Assembly: GCF_008064665.1 (NCBI RefSeq)
Contig: NZ_VRZA01000002.1
Location: 496,001-560,000 of the forward strand
Direction of reading: 5' to 3'
Length of the DNA stretch: 64,000 nucleotides
DNA from: Parahaliea maris
GTDB lineage: Bacteria; Pseudomonadota; Gammaproteobacteria; Pseudomonadales; Halieaceae
Under the pieces are notes generated by a model. That model had not been told where the DNA came from. It saw only the letters and a program-made list of their open reading frames with translations, and made no database searches. Both the position numbers and the translations under genes were made by a program. This document shows positions 9,045 to 17,658 of the stretch, piece by piece. How positions within the stretch are numbered: the first letter of the stretch is position 1; every line of letters starts with the position of its first letter.

Positions 9045-11519
9045 ATGGCGATGACAGCAAGGCGTATGCTGGCGCGGGACTGGCGCGGGGGCGAACTGGG
9101 AATCCTGATCGCGGCACTGGTGCTGGCGGTAGCCGTGGTCACTGGAATCAGTGCCTTTACCACGCGCCTGCAAGTGGCGCTGGAGCAGGAGAGCCACCGA
9201 TTCCTGGCGGCAGACCTGGTGTTGCGCGGTGGGCGGGAACTGCCCGCCCGGTGGCGCGCGCAGGCCGAGGAAAGCGGGTTGGCCTTTGCCAGCACCCTGA
9301 GCTTTCCGTCGATGGTCTTTGCCGGCGATGAGGACATGATCCTCGCCTCGATCAAGGCGGTAAGTGAAGCCTATCCGCTGCGCGGGGAACTGACCTACAG
9401 CGATGAGCCCTTTGGCCCCGTGCTGCCGGCCACTACTGGTCCCGGCCCGGGAACCGTGTGGCTGGACTCGCGCCTGTTTGCCCTGCTGGATGTGGCCGTT
9501 GGCGAGCGCGTGACCATCGGCGAAGCGGACTTCGAAGTAGTAGCCGCCGCCCGCACCGAGCCGGACCAGTCGGCGGGCTTTTACAGCCTGGGGCCGCGGG
9601 TCCTGATGAACTACGCCGATATCCCGGCGACCGGTGTGGTACAGCCCGGCAGCCGGGTGGAGTATCGCCAGCTCTACGCTGGTGCGCCAGATACCCTGGC
9701 CGGGTTTCGAGCCTGGGTAGAACCTCAACTTGCCAGTGGCCAGCGCCTGCTTGACGTCAACCAGGGGCAACCCGGTATCGGCCGCGCCCTGGAGCGTGCG
9801 GAGCAGTTTCTGCTATTGGCAGGCAGCCTGGCAGTGGTATTGGCCGGGGTTGCCATCGCCCTCGCGGCCCGACGTTTCAGTGAGCGCCACACCGATTACG
9901 TCGCCATTATGAAGAGCCTCGGCGCCGCGTCCGGTGCAATTAACCGCCTGTATGGCAGCAGCCTGATGCTGCTCGGTGCGCTGGCTACCTTGCTTGGCTG
10001 TGCTGCAGGCTGGGCGCTGCAGGCGCTGTTTTTCGCCCTGTTTGCCGACCAGTTGCCGGTGATGCCCGGGCCGGCGGGTATCCGCCCCTACGCCATCGGC
10101 TTTGCGACGGCCTTCGCCTGCTTGCTGTGTTTTGCCTGGCCACCGCTCAGACGCCTTGGCCAGGCCAGCCCCCTGCGGGTACTGCGCCGCGACATGCCGA
10201 GCGAAAACCGCCGCACGCTGGGTGACTATCTGGCGGGCTTCGTCGCCGTGGCCGGACTGATGTGGTGGTACAGCGGAGACTGGAAACTGACCCTGGCGTT
10301 GCTGCTGGGCCTGTTTATTACTGCAGTGCTGGGACTCGGCCTCGCCTTGACCCTGTTGCGTGGCGGGCGCCTGGTGGGCATGAGCGCCGGCAGTATCTGG
10401 CGCCTGGCCCTGGCCGGCCTGCAGCGCCGGGGCACCGCCAACGCCCTGCAGGTGGTCATTTTCGCGATGGCCATCATGTTGCTGCTGGTACTGGTACTGG
10501 TGCGCACCAGCCTGATCCGCGAGTGGCAGGCCCAGTTGCCGTCCGACGCTCCCAATCACTTCATGCTCAATATTGCGCCGGAAGAAGTGCAGGACGTCGA
10601 ACAGATGCTGCGAGCCAACGCCGTCCCCAGCGAGGCGCTGTACCCTATGATTCGCGGGCGGGTGATGTCGGTGAATGGCGAGGAGCTGCCGTCGCACGAG
10701 GAAACGGATACCGAGCGCCACCAGCGCGGGGCCAATTTCACCTGGTCCGACGGGATACCCGTGGGCAATCAACTGGTCGCGGGGCAGTGGTGGCTGCCGG
10801 GCACGGAAGCCGATGTGGTATCGCTGGAAGAGGAGTTTGCCCAACGTCTTGGTGTCACGGTGGGTGATCGTATCGGTTTACTGATTGGCGCAGCACCACT
10901 CGAGGTCACCGTCACCAGCGTGCGCAAACTTGACTGGCAGTCCTTCAGGCCCAACTTCTTCATGGTGTTTCCGCCGCAAGTGCTCAAGGACTTTCCCGCC
11001 ACCTTCATGACCAGCTTCCACCTGGACGCGGCGGAGAAGCCCTTCCTGAACCAGTTTATCCGCCGCTTCCCCACCGTGACCGTGGTGGAGATGGACGTGG
11101 TGGTGGAACAGGTGCGCGGAATTATCGACCAGGTGTCAGCAGCGGTGGAGCTGGTGCTGGCGGTCATCCTCGCCGCGGGTTCGCTGGTGCTGGTGGCCGG
11201 TGTGCGGGCCAGCGTGGATACGCGTATGCACGAGAGCTCGGTACTGCGCGCCCTCGGAGCGCGCCGCAGCCTCATCCTCGGGGGCTTGGCCATCGAGTTT
11301 GCCTCCATGGGCCTGTTCGCCGGAATACTGGCCACGGTGGCCGCGGAGTTTTCAGTGTACGTCCTGCAGGCCTGGGTGCTGGACATGCGCTATGCGCCTT
11401 CGCCCTGGCTGTGGCCAATTGGTATCGGGTTGGGTACTGTGTTGATCTGTGCCCTCGGCGTTTACAGTTGTCGGGGGGTAGTATCGAGCCCGCCAGTGGC
11501 GGTGTTACGGGAACTGTGA
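9045..11519 (+). CDS. ybbP: FtsX-like ABC permease YbbP
   Basis: Inner-membrane protein of 824 residues with the ten-segment MacB/FtsX-duplicated plan. There is one membrane helix near residue 20, then a periplasmic domain. A cluster of helices begins near 250 (QFLLLAGSLAVVLAGVAIALAA) and continues through about 480, followed by a second periplasmic domain and a final trio of helices from about 700 to 820. The ending VVSSPPVAVLREL is typical of FtsX permeases. It forms an operon with ybbA. The family's job is poorly defined; links to lipid or envelope handling are inferred only from the neighbouring esterase. Confidence 0.92.
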   Translation: MAMTARRMLARDWRGGELGILIAALVLAVAVVTGISAFTTRLQVALEQESHRFLAADLVLRGGRELPARWRAQAEESGLAFASTLSFPSMVFAGDEDMILASIKAVSEAYPLRGELTYSDEPFGPVLPATTGPGPGTVWLDSRLFALLDVAVGERVTIGEADFEVVAAARTEPDQSAGFYSLGPRVLMNYADIPATGVVQPGSRVEYRQLYAGAPDTLAGFRAWVEPQLASGQRLLDVNQGQPGIGRALERAEQFLLLAGSLAVVLAGVAIALAARRFSERHTDYVAIMKSLGAASGAINRLYGSSLMLLGALATLLGCAAGWALQALFFALFADQLPVMPGPAGIRPYAIGFATAFACLLCFAWPPLRRLGQASPLRVLRRDMPSENRRTLGDYLAGFVAVAGLMWWYSGDWKLTLALLLGLFITAVLGLGLALTLLRGGRLVGMSAGSIWRLALAGLQRRGTANALQVVIFAMAIMLLLVLVLVRTSLIREWQAQLPSDAPNHFMLNIAPEEVQDVEQMLRANAVPSEALYPMIRGRVMSVNGEELPSHEETDTERHQRGANFTWSDGIPVGNQLVAGQWWLPGTEADVVSLEEEFAQRLGVTVGDRIGLLIGAAPLEVTVTSVRKLDWQSFRPNFFMVFPPQVLKDFPATFMTSFHLDAAEKPFLNQFIRRFPTVTVVEMDVVVEQVRGIIDQVSAAVELVLAVILAAGSLVLVAGVRASVDTRMHESSVLRALGARRSLILGGLAIEFASMGLFAGILATVAAEFSVYVLQAWVLDMRYAPSPWLWPIGIGLGTVLICALGVYSCRGVVSSPPVAVLREL

Positions 11520-11522
11520 ACG

Positions 11523-12320
11523 ATGCACTCCAACATCACGGACTACGTGGCGGAGCTGAAGCACAGGCGCCGGGCGCTACTGAAATCCTACGATGATGAA
11601 AACCTGCACCAACTGCGGGTGAACATACGTCGGCTACGGGGCCTGTTAAAGCAGCGACCCGACAAAGCGTCGCGGAAATTGCGACGCGAGCTGGGAAAAC
11701 TGGTGAAGCGTACGAATCGCGCTCGCGACTGGGACACACTGGCTGGCTACGCCGCCCGGGTTCTGACGCCCGGGCAGTTGACGGTGCTTCGCCCGGTGAT
11801 TGCTGCGCAGCAGGCTGAACCCCACCGGAAGGCACTCAGAATGCTCCAGACTCGCCGCTGGTCTTCCGCGCTGAAGCAGTTGAAAAAATATCGTGACAGC
11901 GGAGAACCCGGGGCTGTCGTCCTTCGGAGCCATACCGGGGAGTCCGCAAAAGCCCTCAAACGCGAGAAACAGGCCCGCCGGCAGGCACTGGCCCGGGGTG
12001 ATGACGACGACTGGCACGCGTTACGTATCGCCATCAAGGATCTCCGCTATACGCTTGAATCCCGGGCGCTGTCGGGCAAGGGCCCTAAAGCCGAAGTGCA
12101 GGCCACTATTCACCAGTGCAAGCAGCTCCAGGATGCACTCGGCGACTGGCACGATGCTGTAGTTCACCAATCGCTCCTGAAGGAGCTGGCGGCCAGCGCC
12201 CAGGCGCTGGAGGATCCTGAAGTGATGGCGGTCGTAGAACTGCTCGCTGGGACCCTGAGCGCCCGCAGCCGGGACTGCCTGAAGCCCGTGCGGGAAATCC
12301 TTGACCGGGCAGCGGAGTAG
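11523..12320 (+). CDS. CHAD domain protein
   Basis: A 265-residue alpha-helical protein matching the CHAD (conserved histidine alpha-helical) family: NLHQLRVNIRRLRGLLK near the N-terminus and DWHALRIAIKDLRYTLE in the second half are the two repeated basic histidine-helix motifs. CHAD proteins bind inorganic polyphosphate, often in polyphosphate granules or next to CYTH domains. No CYTH partner is present here. The start follows ybbP by three bases, so it may be the third gene of that operon, and an unusual pyruvate kinase follows 75 bases later. Confidence 0.88.
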   Translation: MHSNITDYVAELKHRRRALLKSYDDENLHQLRVNIRRLRGLLKQRPDKASRKLRRELGKLVKRTNRARDWDTLAGYAARVLTPGQLTVLRPVIAAQQAEPHRKALRMLQTRRWSSALKQLKKYRDSGEPGAVVLRSHTGESAKALKREKQARRQALARGDDDDWHALRIAIKDLRYTLESRALSGKGPKAEVQATIHQCKQLQDALGDWHDAVVHQSLLKELAASAQALEDPEVMAVVELLAGTLSARSRDCLKPVREILDRAAE

Positions 12321-12395
12321 CCGGCACAAAACATTCATCAACGCCACTCTCGTGCGCTGGTAGGATTTGTCCGAATACCGCAATGAGGACGGACC

Positions 12396-14270
12396 ATGCC
12401 TCAGGTCAACGAACCCGATGTTCCAGACGGGAAGAGTTTGCAAGCACTGATCAGCGAGCTGGCGACGATCAGGCGGGAAATGCTGGCAGCGGCAGGGCGA
12501 GTGCCGGGCAGCGTCCATCCTTCGCAGCGCGAAAGCGCGGTCAACCTCCTGCACTATCTCGCCCTGCGGCACAGGGACCTGAGGCCACTGCAGGCCCGGC
12601 TTGCCGTGCTGGGTCTGTCTTCCCTCGGGCGTTCCGAGTCCCACGTACTCGCGTCTATCGATGCTGTGCTGGGCACCCTGTGCAAACTGACCGGAACAAC
12701 CTGGGAAGAGGGTGATGAACTCGTCGGCGCGTTACAGTTTCGCCGCGGGGGTGAGCTGCTCGAGGAGCATACCCGGGCGCTGCTGGGTCCGCCCCCCGTT
12801 GGGCGCAACCCGCGAATCATGGTGACCATGCCCAGCGAGGCGGCGACCAACTACCCGCTGGTGCGGGACCTCGTGCAGGCCGGTATGGACTGTATGCGGA
12901 TCAACTGTGCTCACGACAGCGCGATAGAGTGGGGCTTGATGATCGACAACCTGCGCCGGGCAGAGGAAGAGCTGGGGCGTTCGTGCCGGGTCAGTATGGA
13001 CCTGGCGGGGCCCAAGCTGCGCACCGGGCAGATCGAGGGGGGATTGGCGGTGGCACGCTGTCGTCCGACGCGCAACGCCTTCGGCGAGGTCACCAGGGCC
13101 GCGCGCCTGTGGTTGAGTCCAAGGGACAATCCCGCCGCCTCGCCAACGCCCGCCGACCTGTGCCTGCAGGTGGATGCCGGTTGGCTGGCCGCACTGGCAC
13201 CGGGGGATGAGGTCTGCCTCACCGATACCCGCGGAGCGCATCGGCGGATGAGGGTGCTGGATGCGGCCCCATCCGGCGTGTGGTTGGAGGGATTGAAGAC
13301 GGCGTACTTCTCGCCAGATGTAGTGCTGCACCACCACCGTGCGAACGGCAAGGATTGCCAGACGCCGGTGTACGGCGTGCCCTGCATCGAGGCAGCGATA
13401 ACGCTCGCCCCGGGTGACCTTCTCATCCTCAAGCCGGGCCAGGAGCCGGGCCGGGCTGCCATTCGTGACAGTGGTGGCGCGCTGCTTACCCCGGCCAGTA
13501 TCAGCTGCACCCTGCCCGAGGTGCTCGCCTGCGTGAATACGGGGGAAGAGGTCTGGTTTGACGATGGCAAGATTGGCGGCGAAATCGAGAGCATCTGTGA
13601 CGGGCAGCTCTACGTACGGATACACCACACCGGGCCCGACGGCAGCAAACTGCGCGCCGACAAAGGCATCAATTTCCCCGGTAGCCGGCTCGACCTGGCG
13701 GCGATGACCGGGAAAGACGTGCTTGATCTCGATTTTGTCGCCCGCCGCGCACAGATGGTGGCGTTGTCATTCGCAAATACAGTGGACGACGTAGAGGCGC
13801 TTAAATCACGCCTGCTAGCGTTTGGCGAAGACGTTCCCGCCATCGTGCTGAAAATCGAGACCGTCGCGGGTTTCCATAACCTCCCAGCCATGCTGTTGGC
13901 GGCGATGGCCGCTCCGGTTTGCGGCGTGATGATCGCTCGGGGCGATCTGGCGGTAGAGGCCGGGTTCGAGCGCCTGGCGGAAGTGCAGGAAGAAATCCTC
14001 TGGCTGTGCGAGGCGGCGCATGTTCCCGTTATCTGGGCGACCCAGGTGCTGGAGACCCAGGCCAAGACTGGCGCCCCCACCCGGGCGGAGATCACCGACG
14101 CCGCCATGGGCCACCGCGCTGAGTGCGTGATGCTCAACAAGGGCCCGCACATCCATGAGACCGTGCGAACGCTGGACAACATACTGCGACGGATGCAGGG
14201 CCATCAATTCAAGAAACAGGCGATGCTGCGGGAGTTGAGCCTGGCGGGGGCGTTCAGCCTTGGAGGGTGA
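12396..14270 (+). CDS. Atypical pyruvate kinase-like protein with N-terminal extension
   Basis: A 624-residue protein whose middle and end match the pyruvate kinase barrel. The sequence MRINCAHDS near residue 168 leads into MDLAGPKLRTG; FDDGKIGGEI and KGINFPG come later; the active-site lysine is in VLKIET (about 484-489), ARGDLAVE is at about 513 and WATQVLETQAKTGAPTRAE follows. It differs from standard enzymes of about 470-480 residues in three ways: roughly 130 extra helical N-terminal residues, a long insertion in the B domain, and no C-terminal regulatory domain (it stops after the barrel). The kinase activity is likely but allostery is probably absent or different. The 3' end overlaps the convergent HNH gene by 17 bases. 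Confidence 0.85.
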   Translation: MPQVNEPDVPDGKSLQALISELATIRREMLAAAGRVPGSVHPSQRESAVNLLHYLALRHRDLRPLQARLAVLGLSSLGRSESHVLASIDAVLGTLCKLTGTTWEEGDELVGALQFRRGGELLEEHTRALLGPPPVGRNPRIMVTMPSEAATNYPLVRDLVQAGMDCMRINCAHDSAIEWGLMIDNLRRAEEELGRSCRVSMDLAGPKLRTGQIEGGLAVARCRPTRNAFGEVTRAARLWLSPRDNPAASPTPADLCLQVDAGWLAALAPGDEVCLTDTRGAHRRMRVLDAAPSGVWLEGLKTAYFSPDVVLHHHRANGKDCQTPVYGVPCIEAAITLAPGDLLILKPGQEPGRAAIRDSGGALLTPASISCTLPEVLACVNTGEEVWFDDGKIGGEIESICDGQLYVRIHHTGPDGSKLRADKGINFPGSRLDLAAMTGKDVLDLDFVARRAQMVALSFANTVDDVEALKSRLLAFGEDVPAIVLKIETVAGFHNLPAMLLAAMAAPVCGVMIARGDLAVEAGFERLAEVQEEILWLCEAAHVPVIWATQVLETQAKTGAPTRAEITDAAMGHRAECVMLNKGPHIHETVRTLDNILRRMQGHQFKKQAMLRELSLAGAFSLGG

Positions 14271-15708
14271 GTCGGAGTAACCCGTCGACTGCCATGCCAT
14301 AATCCATGGTCTCGCCGGTCCAGTAAGGCCGAATCGTGTTGGCCTCAACATTGGGCCCCAGTTTCCTGAGGGCCAGCGCTGACGTCTCCGCGGAGACGTC
14401 CGGATACTGCGGGAATAAGCTGCTCTTGATGGCAGAGCCGGCTGGTGTGGTAAAGCGCAGAGCCGGTGAGGCGTGACCTTCACTCGGTACCGCCTCGATA
14501 CGGAAGCCGCCCTGGTGCAGCAGACGGTGATGGTAGCGGCACAGGGTCACCAGGTTGTTCAGGCTGGTTTCGCCGCCATCGGCCCAGTGCTGGATATGGT
14601 GGGCATCCACGTAACGCGATTCGCAGCAGCCTGGCACGCGGCAGGTTTTGTCTCGCAGTGCCAGGGCCCGGCGAATGGCAGGCGGCACGGTGCGGGCGCG
14701 GCGGCCAATATTCAGCACTTCTCCATTGTTGTTTTCCAGCACGGTCACCAGGCTGGCGTCACAGGACAACCGGCGGGTGGTATCCGGGCTGAGCCATTGT
14801 TTATGTTCGAATTCACAGCAGTGGGGGCCGTGTGTATGCGTCGAGCCGCTCTTTTGCAGAGTGTCGATATCTATGTGCAGTATGATCTGGCAGCGTTCGG
14901 CACCTTTCAGGGCCTGAGGAGAAGTGCCACCTGCGCTGGTGGCGAGAAAGTGTTCGGTAATCTTGACCAGGGCATCGGCGCGGGTGTGTTCCAGTAACTC
15001 TCGAAACCGGTTGCCTGATTCCCGTTGTTCGCGCTCGACGGTTGCGGAAAACGTCTCCGCGGAGACGTCTCCAGCGGAATCGGCTGCGCAGCTTTCCTGA
15101 AGCGCCTGTTGATGCTCAGCCTGAATCGGCGCCGCCACAGCTTCCAGCGCCTTGATAACCTTCTCGCCCGCTTCAGGCGGCAGTTTGGCGTGAATGACCC
15201 ACATGCCATCGTCGTCCTGGTAGTACAGCAGCTTGCGGTTGTTCTCCTGTTCGTTCTCCCGGCGCCTATCCGACAGTTGCTTTTTAACCTTATCGAACTT
15301 GCCCACCAGTTTTTCCATATGGCTGGCGGTGCCGTGGCGGGCGATCATCAGCAGGTAGTCCTCATTGTCCGCAGTAGCTACGCGGGTCATGGCCCGGACT
15401 TTGGAATAACTGATTTCGCCTTTGGCGAAGGCGGAGTCGATCAATGGCAGTTCCTCCAGCCTGTGCGCCACCCGTATCTTTTCCCGGGCAGCCCCCAATG
15501 CAATGCCGCATTGCCAGTTGAGCCAGTGGGCACAGGTGCGCACCGTGCCGCCGCCGCTCCAGCCCTTGCAGTTGTCGAATTCGGCGATGAGTTTCAGCAA
15601 GCGATGGGTAGCGGCGTTGATCTGACCGGCGAGGAGGGTGATTTGCCGAGCGAGATCATCGGTGTCATCTGCGTGAAAAGGCTCTGTGATTCGGACTGGA
15701 AGGTTCAT
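14254..15708 (-). CDS. DUF222 / HNH endonuclease family protein
   Basis: A 484-residue protein with an N-terminal DUF222-type helical region (ALGAAREKIRVAHRLEELP is its typical core) and a C-terminal HNH nuclease fold with zinc-type cysteines: CRVPGC, then VDAHHIQHWADGG, then NLVTLCRYHHRLLHQ. These proteins are common, often multicopy, accessory genes whose biological role is not settled. I start it at the ATG at 15708 because a LexA-like box lies just upstream and the extra 36 residues from an ATG at 15816 are low-GC and unlike the rest. The gene contains two copies of a long perfect palindrome, each read in frame as DVSAET. Confidence 0.88.
   Translation of the reverse strand: MNLPVRITEPFHADDTDDLARQITLLAGQINAATHRLLKLIAEFDNCKGWSGGGTVRTCAHWLNWQCGIALGAAREKIRVAHRLEELPLIDSAFAKGEISYSKVRAMTRVATADNEDYLLMIARHGTASHMEKLVGKFDKVKKQLSDRRRENEQENNRKLLYYQDDDGMWVIHAKLPPEAGEKVIKALEAVAAPIQAEHQQALQESCAADSAGDVSAETFSATVEREQRESGNRFRELLEHTRADALVKITEHFLATSAGGTSPQALKGAERCQIILHIDIDTLQKSGSTHTHGPHCCEFEHKQWLSPDTTRRLSCDASLVTVLENNNGEVLNIGRRARTVPPAIRRALALRDKTCRVPGCCESRYVDAHHIQHWADGGETSLNNLVTLCRYHHRLLHQGGFRIEAVPSEGHASPALRFTTPAGSAIKSSLFPQYPDVSAETSALALRKLGPNVEANTIRPYWTGETMDYGMAVDGLLRLTLQG
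14381..14400. repeat. 20-bp perfect palindrome inside the HNH gene (copy 1)
   Basis: GACGTCTCCGCGGAGACGTC is its own reverse complement over all 20 bases. It lies in the 3' part of the DUF222-HNH gene, where the minus strand reads DVSAETSAL. The central 18 bases recur exactly at 15051-15068. I found no third copy in the window by eye. Confidence 0.9.
15051..15068. repeat. 18-bp perfect palindrome inside the HNH gene (copy 2)
   Basis: ACGTCTCCGCGGAGACGT, identical to the central 18 bases of the copy at 14381-14400 and in the same reading frame (here GDVSAETFSA). The two copies are about 650 bases apart and in the same gene; the protein sequence around them is otherwise not repeated, so this is not a duplicated domain. 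Confidence 0.9.
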
Positions 15709-15724
15709 GGTGACGCCATCGAAA

Positions 15725-15744
15725 TGCTGGTTGCATATACAGTA
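15725..15744 (-). promoter_or_regulatory. LexA-like (SOS) box upstream of the HNH gene
   Basis: Read on the minus strand the site is TACTGTATATGCAACCAGCA. The first ten bases match the E. coli LexA consensus exactly, and the second half keeps CAG of ACAG (CTGT-N8-CCAG, one mismatch in the core). It ends 17 bases before the ATG at 15708 in an A/T-rich gap, a normal place for a LexA operator. One core mismatch and an imperfect right half keep this tentative. Confidence 0.4.
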
Positions 15745-15811
15745 TTTATTGTGGTTCAACCTGCGGCGTATTTCAAAGTGTTCCGGGTGGGCTTTTATAT
15801 CGATTGTGCAT

Positions 15812-15826
15812 ATCACTGACAGTGAT
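15812..15826. promoter_or_regulatory. 15-bp palindrome, possible operator
   Basis: ATCACTGACAGTGAT is a perfect palindrome around a central A (arms of seven). It sits between the divergent HNH and CDGSH genes, 104 bases from the first and about 45 bases before the -35 region proposed for the second. Its form resembles phage-repressor-type operators, but no such regulator is next to it, so the binding protein is unknown. Confidence 0.4.
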
Positions 15827-15872
15827 CGGGATTTCTGAAATATGGGTATTTGAGGCCGCTTTCGCCTATATT

Positions 15873-15900
15873 CTGACTGCGCTTGTGGAGTCGCTATAAT
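15873..15900 (+). promoter_or_regulatory. Sigma-70-type promoter for the CDGSH gene
   Basis: A perfect -10 TATAAT at 15895-15900 is preceded after 16 bases by CTGACT (15873-15878), four of six matches to TTGACA. It would start transcription near 15907, giving a leader of about 44 bases before the ATG at 15951, which has its own GAGGGAGG ribosome site. Confidence 0.55.
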
Positions 15901-15950
15901 GCATCTTACGTTTGGATTATCGGATACGTTTTCAAGAGGGAGGATCGCAA

Positions 15951-16187
15951 ATGACTCAGCCGGTACTAGCCTCGGATACGCCTTACGCAGTGGAAGTAGA
16001 AGCGGGAAAATCGTATTTCTGGTGCGCCTGTGGTCGAAGTCAATCGCAGCCTTTTTGTGATGGCTCTCATAAAGACACTGGTTTTATACCTCTGAGATAT
16101 GAGGCACTCAAATCAGAGAAGGTCTTTTTTTGCGGCTGCAAGAGTACGAAATCGCAGCCAATGTGCGATGGCAGCCACAAAATATAG
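15951..16187 (+). CDS. Double-CDGSH iron-sulfur protein
   Basis: A 78-residue protein with two complete CDGSH iron-sulfur motifs: CACGRSQSQPFCDGSH and CGCKSTKSQPMCDGSH. Each carries the three cysteines and one histidine that hold a redox-active [2Fe-2S] cluster, so two clusters are expected per chain (class II/III CDGSH, MitoNEET-like). The start is the ATG at 15951 with a strong GAGGGAGG upstream; an in-frame ATG at 15912 lacks one. Likely soluble and cytoplasmic. It stands alone in the low-GC stretch behind its own promoter; no partner is evident. Confidence 0.9.
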   Translation: MTQPVLASDTPYAVEVEAGKSYFWCACGRSQSQPFCDGSHKDTGFIPLRYEALKSEKVFFCGCKSTKSQPMCDGSHKI

Positions 16188-16368
16188 GAATTGAAGGCTG
16201 CAGGAACTGTAGTCCATATACGCCTTTGCTACGGAATGGGTTCATCGGCAACGCCGGTTTTTGCGGAGCGAGCGACCGTGGCCGCTTTAGCCTACTGGCG
16301 GACTACTGGACTTCATTTATTGTCGTCAGCTAACCTCGTTTGGAAAGATTACTGGTCGGTGCGCGATA

Positions 16369-16848
16369 GTGAAGAAATTCAACCTCTCGGAATTGGCTGC
16401 CATAGCCGAAGTTGTCGGAACAGTTGCAGTAATAGTTTCATTGGTGTTTGTTGCATTTCAGTTGCAGCGAAACACGAATGAATTACAGGCTGGGCACTCA
16501 AATGACCTATACGACTCGCTTCGGGAAATTGAGCTTCTGATGCTATCTTCGCCTCGCCTTACGTCGGCATATTCCAAAGGGTGGAATGGCCTTAGAGACG
16601 AGATGTCGGAGGACGAGGCCGCAGTTTTCCAGATGTACCTGACGCAGGTTCTCAACGTCTGGGAACAGGCGTACTCTCGGTCAGTTGATGGCTCTATGTC
16701 AGCGGAGGAATACTCTGGCTGGGAGGGGACGTTTTCGGAATACGTACAACAGGGGATGACTGAAGAAGACCTTGAATACGTGCGAGCCTGGTTTGATCCG
16801 GAATTCATAACTCTCATCGAAGCAAAACTAAAATCCGGTCAGCATTAG
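16369..16848 (+). CDS. Uncharacterised single-pass membrane protein (paralogue of the one at 17659-18162)
   Basis: A 159-residue protein from a GTG start, with one N-terminal membrane helix (about residues 8-28: LAAIAEVVGTVAVIVSLVFV) followed by VAFQLQRNTNELQ and a soluble acidic helical domain. The pattern LxxxAEIVxxxxxxxSLxxVxxQxxxNT is shared with the minus-strand protein ending at 17659, so the two look like members of one family. I recall many such unnamed proteins in marine gammaproteobacteria; no function is known to me. Codon use and base composition are lower in G+C than the flanking core genes, suggesting acquired DNA. Confidence 0.65.
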   Translation: MKKFNLSELAAIAEVVGTVAVIVSLVFVAFQLQRNTNELQAGHSNDLYDSLREIELLMLSSPRLTSAYSKGWNGLRDEMSEDEAAVFQMYLTQVLNVWEQAYSRSVDGSMSAEEYSGWEGTFSEYVQQGMTEEDLEYVRAWFDPEFITLIEAKLKSGQH

Positions 16849-17038
16849 TCATGGGAGGCAGACCTTTGCTGCAAATCAGAGTGTCCCACATGAGGTGAAA
16901 GCGGTCCCCTTTGTCGGTCCAGGGGCGACTTATGGCAGTTTCCCGTTTCCGCCTACTTTGCGGCTTTTGGTCTACACTTCCTGCGATCTCTACATTTGAC
17001 CCCAGGCGGTCATTCATAGAAACCAAAAAGAGCCGTTT

Positions 17039-17581
17039 GTGTCCCAGTTTGAATTCATCTTCGTCCTGATTTCGATTATCGCTGGTCTGGCACTTGCCCA
17101 GCTTCTTTCTGGAATGACGCGTCCACCAAGAAATTCTCTCGGCCGGCTCGACCTTACACACGTGGCATTTTCGGCTGGAACGACCGTGCTCCTGATCACG
17201 ATTTGGTGGTCAACGTTTCGCTGGCAAACGTATGAGACGTGGACGGTTGTCGAGTTCCTTCTGCTCTGCGGCTATGTGTCGTTGTTTTATGTCAAATCGG
17301 TGATACTCAGCCCTTTGCGGACGGAGGAGTTGCCCGCGTTCGAGCAGATTCGAGGCAAGTTTTATGCTGTGCTTGCTCTGTACTGCATCGTGGAACCGGT
17401 GGTGATTTTCCTGCGGGATGGTGAATTGGCGCCTTGGTACTACGTACCAATGATGGTTCACTTCTTCGTGTTAGCAGGTCTGGGTATCTACATGGGCAAG
17501 GCGATCTTTGATCGGGTGTTTTCTGTCTGGTTTTTAATAGTCAATATTGCCTGGATATTCCTTGCACGATTTACCGGGTAG
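17039..17581 (+). CDS. Uncharacterised multi-pass membrane protein
   Basis: A 180-residue hydrophobic protein with five or six likely membrane helices: FEFIFVLISIIAGLALAQLL at the start, VAFSAGTTVLLITIWW, a segment near residue 75, YAVLALYCIVEPVVIFL, VPMMVHFFVLAGLGIYMG, and a last one near the C-terminus. The GTG at 17039 has no obvious ribosome site; it is the first usable start in the frame. I do not recognise the family with certainty. It sits between the two paralogous single-pass proteins in the low-GC stretch. Confidence 0.6.
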   Translation: MSQFEFIFVLISIIAGLALAQLLSGMTRPPRNSLGRLDLTHVAFSAGTTVLLITIWWSTFRWQTYETWTVVEFLLLCGYVSLFYVKSVILSPLRTEELPAFEQIRGKFYAVLALYCIVEPVVIFLRDGELAPWYYVPMMVHFFVLAGLGIYMGKAIFDRVFSVWFLIVNIAWIFLARFTG

Positions 17582-17658
17582 AAGCGACCGCTTCTGAATT
17601 CGCTTGATCAGCGAAATTGCGTCTGTTCTTTTCCACGGTCCCATCTGCCTGGTAGTCC

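Noticed and set aside
15709-15816. N-terminal extension of the HNH protein to the ATG at 15816
   Set aside because: The extra residues are encoded by low-GC DNA unlike the gene and would put the LexA-like site inside the coding sequence.
16188-16368. Possible short gene after the CDGSH gene
   Set aside because: Open frames here have no ribosome site, no recognisable residues pattern and run into the next gene in another frame.
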